Positions 51,352 to 60,204 of a stretch of 64,000 bases of DNA are shown here, piece after piece (the stretch's first letter is position 1; each line of letters starts with the position of its first letter). A program made the translations under genes and the position numbers. Under the pieces are notes generated by a model. It did not search any database. It worked only from the letters and a program-made list of their open reading frames with translations, and was not told the origin of the DNA. Origin of the DNA: Bin87 sp965261195 (GTDB lineage: Bacteria > Chloroflexota > Dehalococcoidia > Lucifugimonadales > UBA3495). The stretch lies in NCBI GenBank assembly GCA_965261195.1, contig OZ253455.1, positions 1,116,001-1,180,000 on the forward strand, given 5' to 3'.

Positions 51352-51720
51352 TTAGTCTGACAGCGGGATGACCAGGTAGACTCGTTGTTCGTCGCCCACC
51401 ACACGGGTGGTATGTCCCTGCCCGGTCAGGTCTTCAGCCAGCAGCACGTCGCCGGGCCCGACGCGATAGGTGCTGCCGTCGCCCAGGCCGATTTCACCCT
51501 GGCCGGCGAGGGTAACGGTGTACTGCCGGCGGGGGGCGCAATGGAAATCCAGAAAATAGTCGGGCGGGGAGATGCGAATCGTCATCCCGGTCGTCGGCTG
51601 CAACGGGGTGCCGCGACCATAGGCGCCTTCAGTGTCAAGAAAATCCTCGAATGGCGGTTCATAAGGCTCCAGCCGAGACTGACCGTCCGGGCCGGTGTAG
51701 ACACGCAGGAATTGGGGCAT
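51352..51720 (-). CDS. Cupin-domain protein
   Basis: The start is ATG 51720, after AAGGAG, giving 122 residues. Cupin motifs are DFHCAPRRQYTVTLAGQGEI (His and Glu region) and GPGDVLLAEDLTGQGHTTRV (second His). It is a small single-cupin metal-binding protein of unknown substrate. It is the gene before the MFS gene on the minus strand, separated by 65 bases, so they may be co-transcribed. Confidence 0.82.
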   Translation of the reverse strand: MPQFLRVYTGPDGQSRLEPYEPPFEDFLDTEGAYGRGTPLQPTTGMTIRISPPDYFLDFHCAPRRQYTVTLAGQGEIGLGDGSTYRVGPGDVLLAEDLTGQGHTTRVVGDEQRVYLVIPLSD

Positions 51721-51832
51721 CGGAAGACTCCTTATCAAGGTGGCAGAGGGTCGATGATCTATTGTCTCATTTGACCGATATTATACATAACGATATGCAG
51801 CCCGCCGGCGTGTCTGCCGGGTATGGACAGGA

Positions 51833-52005
51833 CGATTGCAAAGTCCCTTGACACCCGCTCATGGTGAGCTTGTCGAACCATCGGCGACCCTCCTTTGATA
51901 GCTAATCATCCTTCGACCGGCTCAGGATGAGCGGACGGTGTAGCCAAGGGAGACGCCCCTCACCCTAACCCTCTCCCACGAAGGGGAGAGGGGACTTTGC
52001 AATCG
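51833..52005. repeat. 173-bp miniature inverted-repeat element
   Basis: Perfect 15-bp terminal inverted repeats CGATTGCAAAGTCCC (51833-51847) and GGGACTTTGCAATCG (51991-52005) enclose two further palindromes: CCGCTCATGGTGAGC ... inverted at GCTCAGGATGAGCGG (51855-51934), and CCCTCTCCCACGAAGGGGAG (51969-51990). It has no coding capacity. Each inner palindrome resembles dispersed palindromes common in Chloroflexota. The element occupies the gap between the cupin gene and the hypothetical membrane gene at 52043. Confidence 0.75.
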
Positions 52006-52042
52006 CCCTGCGGGTACGGGTTGGCGCGTGAGATACCGGCGG

Positions 52043-52363
52043 CTACCCGTCGTCGGAGCTCCGGCGCGTCACCCAGGAAACCTTCCCGGAGTCGCCCGCT
52101 GTACCGCGCGACCGCCGCACGTTGTCCACGAGGCGATTGCCCACCCAGGCGCCGAACAAGCCAACCGCGGCGCCCAGCGGGAAGGCCAGCAGTGCACCCG
52201 CCGCGCACAAAACGACCAGGATGTCGGTGTCGAGCTGAGCGCGGTCGTTGAGACCGGCTACGAAGCCGAAACGGGAGACGATGGCCCAGGCGACATAGCC
52301 GCCGGCAGCAATTCCGCAAACCGCGGCGCTGGCGATGTAAAGCAGTCTGGTGGAGGTAAACAT
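52043..52363 (-). CDS. Small membrane protein of unknown function
   Basis: The protein has about 106 residues from ATG 52363 (a TTG at 52387 would add eight). Two or three hydrophobic helices (LLYIASAAVCGIAAGGY, LVVLCAAGALLAFPLGAAVG) flank a polar loop. The C-terminus is basic and polar (RRSRGTAGDSGK). No family is recognised. Confidence 0.5.
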   Translation of the reverse strand: MFTSTRLLYIASAAVCGIAAGGYVAWAIVSRFGFVAGLNDRAQLDTDILVVLCAAGALLAFPLGAAVGLFGAWVGNRLVDNVRRSRGTAGDSGKVSWVTRRSSDDG

Positions 52364-52515
52364 AAGCAGTTGTCCAAGCGGTTCCAAAGGCGGTGCGACG
52401 TGTCAGGCAGTCAATGGTCTCAAAACCATTCTAAGGCAGGAATGGTTCCGAGCACATTATGCCGTAATGTGTAAGGATAAACGTGCATAGAGTGAGGCGA
52501 TTTCGTAGCATGATG

Positions 52516-52544
52516 TTGACAAAATTCTGCTATCAGCGTATTAA
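52516..52544 (+). promoter_or_regulatory. Promoter for the Dpp/Opp ABC operon
   Basis: TTGACA at 52516-52521 is a perfect -35 box, followed after 17 bases by TATTAA (52539-52544). It lies about 80 bases upstream of the substrate-binding protein ATG. The region between has a GAGGAGGA ribosome site at 52606-52613. It is the strongest promoter-like sequence in the window. Confidence 0.7.
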
Positions 52545-52625
52545 TCCTATCCTATTCATAACCTGTTGGCGCGTCAATTCAGGATTGAACGTTGCCAATA
52601 TTACCTGAGGAGGACAGTTCAAAAA

Positions 52626-54413
52626 ATGGGACTCAAGCGATTTTTGAATATCAGACTGCTGCTGGCTCTGGGCCTGACGGCGGGACTGGTTGGCGCGGTT
52701 GCCTGCGGCACGTCCGACCAACCGGCGCCGGTTACCGAATCTACCAGTGGCGGCGCGGTCACCGCGGTTCCGAAAGCTACGGACGCTCCGGCGATGACTG
52801 AAGAAGCCGGCGGCCACGTAACCGTTCTGGTTACCAACCTCGGCAACGGCAAACTTGATCCCTTCCTCGCTGAAGGCGAAGACCTCAAATTCCAACGGAT
52901 ATTCCAGGTCGCACTGGTCGGTGGCAAGGGCGGCAGCGAGCTGACCCCGGCGGTCGCCAAAGACTGGTCGACCAGCGAAGACGGCAAGGTTTGGACCTTT
53001 ACCGTAAATGAGGGGTTCATCAAGGCCCATGACGGCAGCGTGATTACCCGCGACGACGTGTTCTTCAACTTGGACAGTCGTATGGGCGCCGAATCGGACG
53101 TCCTGCTGGCATCGGAATACTACGAACCCCGGGACGTGGCGTTCGCTCGGCTGGTTGACTCCGTGGACAAAGGCCCGGCGGATGATCAGGTGTCGGTTAC
53201 GTTCAACACGGTGCGCCTGGACTTCGCGTTCAACTGGTCGGAAAACTCCCAGGGCGCCAGCCCCATGATTGTCCCCGAAGCGGCGATGCGCGCACGCGCC
53301 GGCGACAAGGGATTCGAGGGTTACGAAGACGATCCCATCGGCATCGGCGCGATGCGCTACACGGATTCCATTCTGAAGCAGAAGTATTCATTCGAGCGGT
53401 TTGAGGACTTCTTCTGGACTCCCGAAAACGGGTTCGATGAAGACCGCCGCGTAACCTTCGATACGCTTGACCTGGAGGTCGTTCCGGACGGTCAGGCCCG
53501 CGTGGCTGCCTTGCGCGACGGTCAGGCTCAGCTGATTGAAGCCGACATCGAGCTGCACCCGCAGATTTCCAACATCGAAGGCGCCTCCATTGCCTGGCAA
53601 AATGAATCGTCCTACAACTGGGTGGTTTACGTGGACTGCTGGAACGAGGCCCTGTGGTGCTTCCACAAGGAGGCCCGCCAGGCCGGTGAACACGCCCTGA
53701 ACAAAGACGACATCGTAAACGGCCTCTACTCCCCGGAAGCCATCAACGCCAACAGCTGGTCCCACGTTACCCCCAACTCGTTGGGCTGGGGCGAGAACCT
53801 GAGGCCGCGCGCCTATGACCTTGCCAAAGCTCATGAGCTGCTGCAGTCCATCGGGTTTGGCGGCGCCGACGGCAGCGACGGGACCGACGCCAACGGCGAG
53901 CAGATCTCGTTCACCATCTACACTTGGGAAGCCGGCGACCTGCCCGCGTTGCCGGAACTGGCCCAGCTGTATCATGACTTCTGGGAAGAAGGTTTGGGCT
54001 GGGATGTTGACGTCGTAGTCGGTGATGCCGCGGCGACGCGACAAGCCTGGAACAACCGGGAGTACCCGGGCGACGTGCTGGTTCGTACCAACGAAGGCCG
54101 TTACGACGGAACTTCCATCGCACAGGGCGGATACCTCAACCCGGCTATTGCCTGGCGCGCCATTGATGATCCGAAGCTGGAACCCTGGGCCAGCAGCACC
54201 ACCCCGGTGGTGGAGAAGGCCCTCTCCGACCTCAACCCGGCCACTCGTCAGCAGTCATACAATGAGATGTATGCCTACCTGTACGACCAGGCCTATTGGG
54301 GCGACGGTTTCAACACCAACGTGCCGTGGGGACTCAGCTCTGAAGTGGCCGGTTACCAGCCGTGGAGCCTGGTGCCTTACGTAACCGCCATCTGGACGTT
54401 GACGCTAAAGTAG
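52626..54413 (+). CDS. ABC transporter substrate-binding lipoprotein (family 5, DppA/OppA-like)
   Basis: The start is ATG 52626 (11 bases after GGAGGA), giving 595 residues. The signal peptide ends in a lipobox (TAGLVGAVACG), so the protein is lipid-anchored at Cys. The SBP family 5 pattern follows: LTPAVAKDWSTSEDGKVWTF, IKAHDGSVITRDDVFFN, GIGAMRYTDSI. It captures peptides or other small organic ligands for the permease genes downstream. The linker after the Cys is Thr/Ala-rich. Confidence 0.92.
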   Translation: MGLKRFLNIRLLLALGLTAGLVGAVACGTSDQPAPVTESTSGGAVTAVPKATDAPAMTEEAGGHVTVLVTNLGNGKLDPFLAEGEDLKFQRIFQVALVGGKGGSELTPAVAKDWSTSEDGKVWTFTVNEGFIKAHDGSVITRDDVFFNLDSRMGAESDVLLASEYYEPRDVAFARLVDSVDKGPADDQVSVTFNTVRLDFAFNWSENSQGASPMIVPEAAMRARAGDKGFEGYEDDPIGIGAMRYTDSILKQKYSFERFEDFFWTPENGFDEDRRVTFDTLDLEVVPDGQARVAALRDGQAQLIEADIELHPQISNIEGASIAWQNESSYNWVVYVDCWNEALWCFHKEARQAGEHALNKDDIVNGLYSPEAINANSWSHVTPNSLGWGENLRPRAYDLAKAHELLQSIGFGGADGSDGTDANGEQISFTIYTWEAGDLPALPELAQLYHDFWEEGLGWDVDVVVGDAAATRQAWNNREYPGDVLVRTNEGRYDGTSIAQGGYLNPAIAWRAIDDPKLEPWASSTTPVVEKALSDLNPATRQQSYNEMYAYLYDQAYWGDGFNTNVPWGLSSEVAGYQPWSLVPYVTAIWTLTLK

Positions 54414-54537
54414 GCGCCACGATCGGCAAGGCATCAAACCTGCGCCTCGGCGGGACCACGCAACGTGGCTTCCCGCTGAGGCGAATTGCGATTATCCTTT
54501 CCTGAACGCCAACCAACTACTTGCGGACTGATAAGCG

Positions 54538-55503
54538 ATGACCGGCTACATCGGAAGGCGACTGCTTGAGGGTCTGGTGACCCTCATCGCCCTGAGTTTT
54601 GTGGTATTCGGCAGCGTCCACCTCTCCGGCGATCCGGCCCGTTTCCTGCTGCCTATCTCGGCCGAACACGACGAGAGCGTTTACCTGGAACAGCGCGCCC
54701 GCCTGGGCCTGGACAAACCATTCATTGTCCAGTATTGGACTTTTCTGAGCAAAGCGGTGTTCCTGGACTTCGGCAACTCCTTTACCGAACGCCGTCCCGT
54801 GCAGCAAATATTGGCCGAACGCATACCGGCCACCGTGCATCTGGCGCTGGCGGGAATGGTGCTGGCGGTGGGTATCGGCGTCCCGCTGGGCATCATTTCG
54901 GCGGTCAAGCGCGATACCCTGCTGGACCGATGCTGCAAGGCATTTGCGATCTTCGGCATGGCGGTGCCGCAGTTTTGGATCGCCATCATGCTCATCATCC
55001 TGTTGGCCGGTTACTGGGGTTGGCTGCCCGCTTACGGTCGCGGAGATACCCAGGGCTGGCTGCCGGAATGGTCGCAGATTCCCAATATGATTCGCCACCT
55101 GATTTTGCCGGCTTCCGTGCTGGCGCTGGCGATTATCGCCGCCATCATGCGCCTGGCCCGGTCGGCGATGCTGGAAGTGCTGGACACCGACTATGTGAAA
55201 TTCGCCCAGGTGAAGGGAATGGGCGACCGCGCGGTCATCTGGAAACACGCCGCCCGCAACGCGCTGATTCCGGTGATAACCTTCGGCGGTATCAGCCTGG
55301 CCGGTCTGCTCAATGGCTCGGTGGTTGTGGAGGTGGTGTTTGCCTGGCCCGGCGTCGGGTTGATGCTGCTGGATGGCGTGCTGTCCAACAACTATCCGCA
55401 AGTGCTCGGGGCGATTATGGTCTCCGGAGCGGCGTATATTCTGACGGCGCTGGTGGTGGACGTTCTCTACGGCTACGCCGACCCGCGCGTGCGGCTGAAC
55501 TAA
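54538..55503 (+). CDS. ABC transporter permease (DppB/OppB-like)
   Basis: The protein has 321 residues with six or so hydrophobic helices. The start is YIGRRLLEGLVTLIALSFVV and the cytoplasmic EAA-type loop is DYVKFAQVKGMGDRAVIWKH, then AARNALIP, as in DppB. The 124-base gap to the SBP gene contains a possible hairpin (CTGAGGCGAATTGCG region) that could lower downstream expression, as is common after SBP genes. Confidence 0.92.
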   Translation: MTGYIGRRLLEGLVTLIALSFVVFGSVHLSGDPARFLLPISAEHDESVYLEQRARLGLDKPFIVQYWTFLSKAVFLDFGNSFTERRPVQQILAERIPATVHLALAGMVLAVGIGVPLGIISAVKRDTLLDRCCKAFAIFGMAVPQFWIAIMLIILLAGYWGWLPAYGRGDTQGWLPEWSQIPNMIRHLILPASVLALAIIAAIMRLARSAMLEVLDTDYVKFAQVKGMGDRAVIWKHAARNALIPVITFGGISLAGLLNGSVVVEVVFAWPGVGLMLLDGVLSNNYPQVLGAIMVSGAAYILTALVVDVLYGYADPRVRLN

Positions 55504-55522
55504 CCGGACCCGGAGGACGATT

Positions 55523-56407
55523 TTGGCTGCTGAAAACGCCGCACTGTTGCTCGAAGGACGGGCGAAACCCAGCGTACAGCAACGCCTCCGCGAGGCTCGG
55601 CTGCCCTGGGTTCCCATCTCCATATTGCTGATAATCGCATTTTGCGCCATCTTCGCCAATCTGATTGCTCCCTACGACCCCCGCGATAACGATGTACGCA
55701 ACAAGCTGGAACGACCCTTCACCAATTCCGAGCATATTCTCGGCACCGACAAGTTGGGCAAGGACGTGCTCAGCCGGCTGATTTTCGGCGCGCGCACCAT
55801 GCTCCAGGTAACCGCGCCTTCGATGGTGGTCGCCATCGTCGCGGGCACGGTGGTTGGCCTGGTTTCAGGTTACTCCGGCCGTTGGGTCGACTCTTTCCTG
55901 ATGCGGGTGACGGACGCCGTGTTGGGGTTCCCTTCCATTCTGGTCGCCCTGTTGATAGTGACCTATCTTGGCACCGGGGTTTGGAACGTACTGATTGCCA
56001 TCGCCGCCACACAGTGGGCCCGGTTTGCCAGAATGATTCGGGGCGAGGTGTTGTCGGTGCGCGACCGGGATTTCGTCACGTTGGCGCAAATCTACGGTGT
56101 ATCGTCGGGAATGATCGTCTGGCGGCATCTTTTCCCCAACGTCATCAACACGCTGATGGTGCTGACCAGCGTTACCATCGGCCAGGTCATTCTGCTGGAG
56201 GCGTCATTGAGCTTCCTGGGTCTCGGACTGAAAGTCGGCGACCCGGCGTGGGGCATTATGATTGCGGAGGGGCGCAAGCTGCTCACCCAAGCCTGGTGGA
56301 TTGCCCTGTTCCCCGGGGTCGTCATCACCATCGTGGTCATGGCCTTCAACTTCTTCGGCGACTGGCTGCGAGACTACCTCGACCCGCGGCTGCGTCGGGC
56401 TCGCTGA
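55523..56407 (+). CDS. ABC transporter permease (DppC/OppC-like)
   Basis: The protein has 294 residues, with a TTG start at 55523 after GGAGGAC. A short cytoplasmic N-terminus precedes the first helix (VPISILLIIAFCAIFANL), then GTDKLGKDVLSRLIFGART (typical of DppC), and the EAA loop DRDFVTLAQIYGVSSGMIVW, then RHLFPN. It pairs with the DppB-like permease. Confidence 0.92.
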   Translation: MAAENAALLLEGRAKPSVQQRLREARLPWVPISILLIIAFCAIFANLIAPYDPRDNDVRNKLERPFTNSEHILGTDKLGKDVLSRLIFGARTMLQVTAPSMVVAIVAGTVVGLVSGYSGRWVDSFLMRVTDAVLGFPSILVALLIVTYLGTGVWNVLIAIAATQWARFARMIRGEVLSVRDRDFVTLAQIYGVSSGMIVWRHLFPNVINTLMVLTSVTIGQVILLEASLSFLGLGLKVGDPAWGIMIAEGRKLLTQAWWIALFPGVVITIVVMAFNFFGDWLRDYLDPRLRRAR

Positions 56408-56440
56408 TTAGGCTTTGGGCCAACACTATCGGGTGATTGA

Positions 56441-57406
56441 ATGACAAACGACCTTATCCTGAGGGTACAAGACCTTCAAACTCACTTCTTCACCCGCTCC
56501 GGCGTGGTGAAGGCGGTGGATGGGATCAATTTCGAGCTGCGGCAGGGCGAGACCTTGGGCATCGTTGGCGAGTCGGGCTCGGGCAAGAGCATGACGGCCT
56601 GGTCGATATTGGGAATGGTGCCGCACCCGGGCCAAATCGTGGGCGGTCGCATCGAATATCTCGGTGAGAACCTGCTGGAAAAAAGCAAAGGCGAGCTGCG
56701 GGACATACGCGGTTCCGGCATCTCCATGGTTATGCAGGATCCGTTGACCTCGCTCAACCCCGTCTTCACCGTGGGCGACCAGCTGACTGAAACGTTACGG
56801 CTGGAATACCCGGAACCGAAACGGTCGCTGCGCCAGCGGGCGGCACAACTCCTGGCCAACGTGCGCATCCCAGCGCCCGAAGACCGGTTGGACAACTATC
56901 CCCATCAGATGAGCGGAGGAATGCGCCAGCGGGTCGTCGGGGCAATCGCCATAGCCCGCGCGCCGAACCTGCTGATTGCCGACGAGCCCACCACTTCCCT
57001 AGATGCTACGATCCAGCTGCAATACCTGCGTCTGCTCAAGGACATTCAGGAACAGACCGGCGCGGCAATCATCTTCATAACCCACGACTTCGGTATCGTG
57101 GCGCGGATGTGCGACCGGGTAGCCGTGATGTACGCCGGACGCATCGTAGAACAATCCGGCGTCGAGGATATGTTCGACTACCCAGCGCACCCCTACACGG
57201 AAGCGTTGCTGCAATCGGTGCCCGACCTGGACGCCGACGTAGATACGTTGCCTTCCATTGATGGTCAACCGCCCTCGCTGGACGCGTTGCCCGTTGGCTG
57301 CGCCTTCGCTCCTCGGTGCATCCATGCCTACGAGCGATGCGAGGAATACCCGCCGGAGTTCGTCGTTGCCCCCGGCCACACATCCCGTTGCTGGAGGTCT
57401 GAATAA
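56441..57406 (+). CDS. ABC transporter ATPase (DppD/OppD-like)
   Basis: The protein has 321 residues. Walker A GESGSGKS, Q-loop VMQDPLTSLNPV, signature MSGGMRQRV, Walker B LLIADEPTTSLD and the C-terminal Cys-containing domain (VGCAFAPRCIHAYERCEEYP) typical of OppD/DppD, which binds an iron-sulfur cluster in some members. It overlaps the next start by one base. Confidence 0.94.
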   Translation: MTNDLILRVQDLQTHFFTRSGVVKAVDGINFELRQGETLGIVGESGSGKSMTAWSILGMVPHPGQIVGGRIEYLGENLLEKSKGELRDIRGSGISMVMQDPLTSLNPVFTVGDQLTETLRLEYPEPKRSLRQRAAQLLANVRIPAPEDRLDNYPHQMSGGMRQRVVGAIAIARAPNLLIADEPTTSLDATIQLQYLRLLKDIQEQTGAAIIFITHDFGIVARMCDRVAVMYAGRIVEQSGVEDMFDYPAHPYTEALLQSVPDLDADVDTLPSIDGQPPSLDALPVGCAFAPRCIHAYERCEEYPPEFVVAPGHTSRCWRSE

Positions 57407-58440
57407 TGGTTAGTACGGCGACACCCAACGCCTCTGCCAGCGCTATGACCGATGCGCCGTTGGTACGTCTGGAAGGCATCACCCGCCATTTCCCCGTCTA
57501 TAAGGGTAATGTGTTGCGGCGGCTCACCGGGACGGTCAAGGCGGTTGATGGAATCTCCATCAGCATTCCATCCGGCCAGACTTATAGTCTGGTGGGCGAG
57601 TCGGGCTGCGGCAAGACCACCACCAGCCGTATGGTTCTGATGGCCGATCAGCCAACCGCCGGCAGCATCTACTTTGACAGCCGGCCGATGAACCATTTTA
57701 CCGGAGCGGAACGGCGCAATTTCAAAGCTTCGGTGCAGGCCGTGTTTCAGGATCCCTGGAGTTCCCTGAACCCGCGGATGCGCGTTGACCAGATTATCTC
57801 CGAACCCTTGACTACCCACCAGCGGTTGAGTCGGTCGATGGTGCGTGCGCAGGTGCAGGAGTTGTTGAGCGTGGTCGGGTTGCATCCCTTCCACGCCGAG
57901 CGGTATCCCCACGAGTTCAGCGGCGGACAGCGTCAGCGAATCGCCATCGCTCGCGCTTTGTCCACCCGGCCCAGGCTGATTGTGCTGGATGAGCCGGTGT
58001 CGGCGCTGGATGTTTCCATCAGGGCGCAGATTTTGAACCTGCTCAAGCAGCTGCAAGCCGACTATAGTCTGAGCTATTTGCTGATTGCCCACAACCTGGC
58101 TACCGTCCGGTACATGAGCCACATCGTTGGCGTGATGTACCTGGGGAAAATTGTTGAAGAATCGCCGCCGATTGAGCTGTTCACCAACCCGCAGCATCCC
58201 TACACGCGGGCGCTGATCTCGGCTTCGCTGCCGGCCCACCCGCGACAGCAGCGCGAGGAGATTGTGCTGTCCGGAGAGGTGCCATCGCCATTGAACCCGC
58301 CTTCGGGCTGCGCCTTCCATCCGCGTTGTCCGTTCGTAATGGAGCGGTGCTCGGTGGCTATTCCTACCCTCAAGGAATATACGCCCAAGCATTTCACTTC
58401 GTGCCATTTGTACGAAGACGGAACACCGGGTGGCGCGTAG
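57406..58440 (+). CDS. ABC transporter ATPase (DppF/OppF-like)
   Basis: The protein has 344 residues. Walker A GESGCGKTTT, Q-loop VFQDPWSSLNPR, signature FSGGQRQRI, Walker B LIVLDEPVSALD and the C-terminal Cys domain (SGCAFHPRCPFVMERC). It completes the five-gene importer: lipoprotein, two permeases and two ATPases. The operon ends with a terminator at 58481. Confidence 0.94.
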   Translation: MVSTATPNASASAMTDAPLVRLEGITRHFPVYKGNVLRRLTGTVKAVDGISISIPSGQTYSLVGESGCGKTTTSRMVLMADQPTAGSIYFDSRPMNHFTGAERRNFKASVQAVFQDPWSSLNPRMRVDQIISEPLTTHQRLSRSMVRAQVQELLSVVGLHPFHAERYPHEFSGGQRQRIAIARALSTRPRLIVLDEPVSALDVSIRAQILNLLKQLQADYSLSYLLIAHNLATVRYMSHIVGVMYLGKIVEESPPIELFTNPQHPYTRALISASLPAHPRQQREEIVLSGEVPSPLNPPSGCAFHPRCPFVMERCSVAIPTLKEYTPKHFTSCHLYEDGTPGGA

Positions 58441-58480
58441 GGAAAAGCGAAGCCCGAATCCGCCCGTCCCTGGCTGTCTG

Positions 58481-58505
58481 AACCCCTATCCTCCCGATAG
58501 GGGTT
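58481..58505 (+). terminator. Terminator of the ABC importer operon
   Basis: AACCCCTATC (58481-58490) pairs perfectly with GATAGGGGTT (58496-58505) around a five-base loop, followed by TTGATATT. It lies 41 bases after the stop of the last ATPase gene. Confidence 0.75.
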
Positions 58506-58632
58506 TTGATATTGCCGGAGTTGCCATATTGAAACCGGGCCTGCTCTGACGAATAGAAGTATAATGATGGGCGTTATTTTGCCGGAATCGTCAGGATTTA
58601 TTACGTTGATTGATAATCAACAGGAGCGGTAA

Positions 58633-60015
58633 TTGTTGCAAGCGCGAGGACTTGTCCACCCAGTGCGGCTGGCCCGGGGCCTGTTTTACGGTTGGTGGTT
58701 GGCCGTCATTGGCGCGGTCATCATGGTAATTGGGACGGTGCCGCTGTTTCAGGCGCTGTCGCTGTGGTTGCCGGTATTGTCGCAGAATTTCGGCTGGACG
58801 CCTTTACAGTTGTCCTGGGCCTTCACGCTGACCCGTGTGGAAGGCACGGTGATGGGGCCGATTGCCGGTTGGGGTGTGGACAAGTTGGGGCCGCGCAAGA
58901 TGGTGGTCATCGGCCTGGCAATTTTTGCCGTGGGGTTTTTCCTGTTCAGCAGGACCACGAACCTCTGGACATTCTACCTGTCATTTGTAGTAGTCAGTCT
59001 GGGGGCCGGATTGGGTTCCTGGCTGCCGGCCAATACGGCGCTGAACAACTGGTTCCGCCTGCGCCGTTCCACGGCGATGTCCATACCCATGCTGGGTTTC
59101 GGGCTGGGTGGGGTGGTAATCGTGCCGCTGATGGCCTGGTCGATGGGCTGGGACACCAAGACCGCGATGGAGATACCGGGACGTCTAGGGTGGCAGAATA
59201 CGGCGTTGGTGGTGGGCGCGATCGGGCTGGTGGCGTCAGTTCCCCTGTCGTTGCTGGTGCGGAACCGCCCCGAGGACTACGGCCAACACCCGGACGGGAT
59301 TGACCCGGCCAATACAGTGAGCGCGGGACCGCGCCATTCGGCCAATGGGGGGACTGTGGCGCCGGACTACACGTGGCAGGAGGCCGTCAGGACGCGGGCT
59401 TTCTGGCTAATCACCATGGGCCACTCCAGCTCATCCATCATCATCATCAGCGTGATGTTCTATCTGGGGCTGCTGATGGTGGAGCGTGGCTTTTCGCTGG
59501 GGCAAATAGGGACGGTGATTTCGGTGCAGACTGCCGTATCGACGGCCTTCATACTGGTGGGAGGTATAATCGGAGACCGCATACCCATCCGTTTGGCCAT
59601 CTTCGCCTTCTCCCTTCTGCAATCCATCGCCATGGTCATTCTGCTGATAGCCGAAACCCTGCCGATGTTCTACCTGTTCACCATCCTTATGGGCATCGGG
59701 TTTGGCGGCAGAACACCGCTAACGACGGCGATACGGGGCGTGTATTTCGGGCGCAGCAATTTTGCGAGGATAACCGGAATCTCGATGATACCAATGAACA
59801 TCATGTTCGTCGCGGTGGTGCCATATGTTGCGTGGATGCAGGAATACATCACGGGCAGCTACACGCTGCCTTTGGCCACAATAGCGGCGGTGAGCGCCGT
59901 GGGGTCGGTAATGTTCCTGATGATGGGGAATCCACGCCTGTCGCCGTCCCAGCGCCGCCGGGCGGACGTGCAGCGGCTGGTAACCAGCGGAGCGGACACG
60001 GCGGCGGATGACTGA
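58633..60015 (+). CDS. MFS transporter (monocarboxylate/OFA-like)
   Basis: The protein has 460 residues with a TTG start at 58633 after AGGAGCG. About 12 hydrophobic helices. LFYGWWLAVIGAVIMVIG opens helix 1 and GWGVDKLGPRKMVVIGLAI is MFS motif A. It is a paralogue of the MFS gene at 49919-51286. A TATAAT box at 58560-58565 without a clear -35 lies upstream. Small organic acids are the likely cargo by family. Confidence 0.85.
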   Translation: MLQARGLVHPVRLARGLFYGWWLAVIGAVIMVIGTVPLFQALSLWLPVLSQNFGWTPLQLSWAFTLTRVEGTVMGPIAGWGVDKLGPRKMVVIGLAIFAVGFFLFSRTTNLWTFYLSFVVVSLGAGLGSWLPANTALNNWFRLRRSTAMSIPMLGFGLGGVVIVPLMAWSMGWDTKTAMEIPGRLGWQNTALVVGAIGLVASVPLSLLVRNRPEDYGQHPDGIDPANTVSAGPRHSANGGTVAPDYTWQEAVRTRAFWLITMGHSSSSIIIISVMFYLGLLMVERGFSLGQIGTVISVQTAVSTAFILVGGIIGDRIPIRLAIFAFSLLQSIAMVILLIAETLPMFYLFTILMGIGFGGRTPLTTAIRGVYFGRSNFARITGISMIPMNIMFVAVVPYVAWMQEYITGSYTLPLATIAAVSAVGSVMFLMMGNPRLSPSQRRRADVQRLVTSGADTAADD

Positions 60016-60196
60016 GTCGGCGTCCAAACGGAACCGCGTTGTATGGATTCAGGCCGGAGGGCGGCAGTTCGTCAGTGAACTGCCGCTGTTGATGGCGGCC
60101 ATAGTTGCCACGGGCGCGTTTGGATGCGTTCTGTTGATCCTGTCCGATCTCCCGCGGTCAGCACCGTGCCAGCTTACGGCAGCAGGCGGACGGTAG
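60008..60196 (+). CDS. Small single-span membrane protein
   Basis: The protein has 62 residues, with an ATG overlapping the MFS stop. One hydrophobic helix (ELPLLMAAIVATGAFGCV, then LLIL) and a basic N-terminus. The overlap suggests co-translation with the transporter but there is no homology evidence, and it may be spurious. Confidence 0.35.
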   Translation: MTESASKRNRVVWIQAGGRQFVSELPLLMAAIVATGAFGCVLLILSDLPRSAPCQLTAAGGR

Positions 60197-60204
60197 CAGG
60201 GGAT

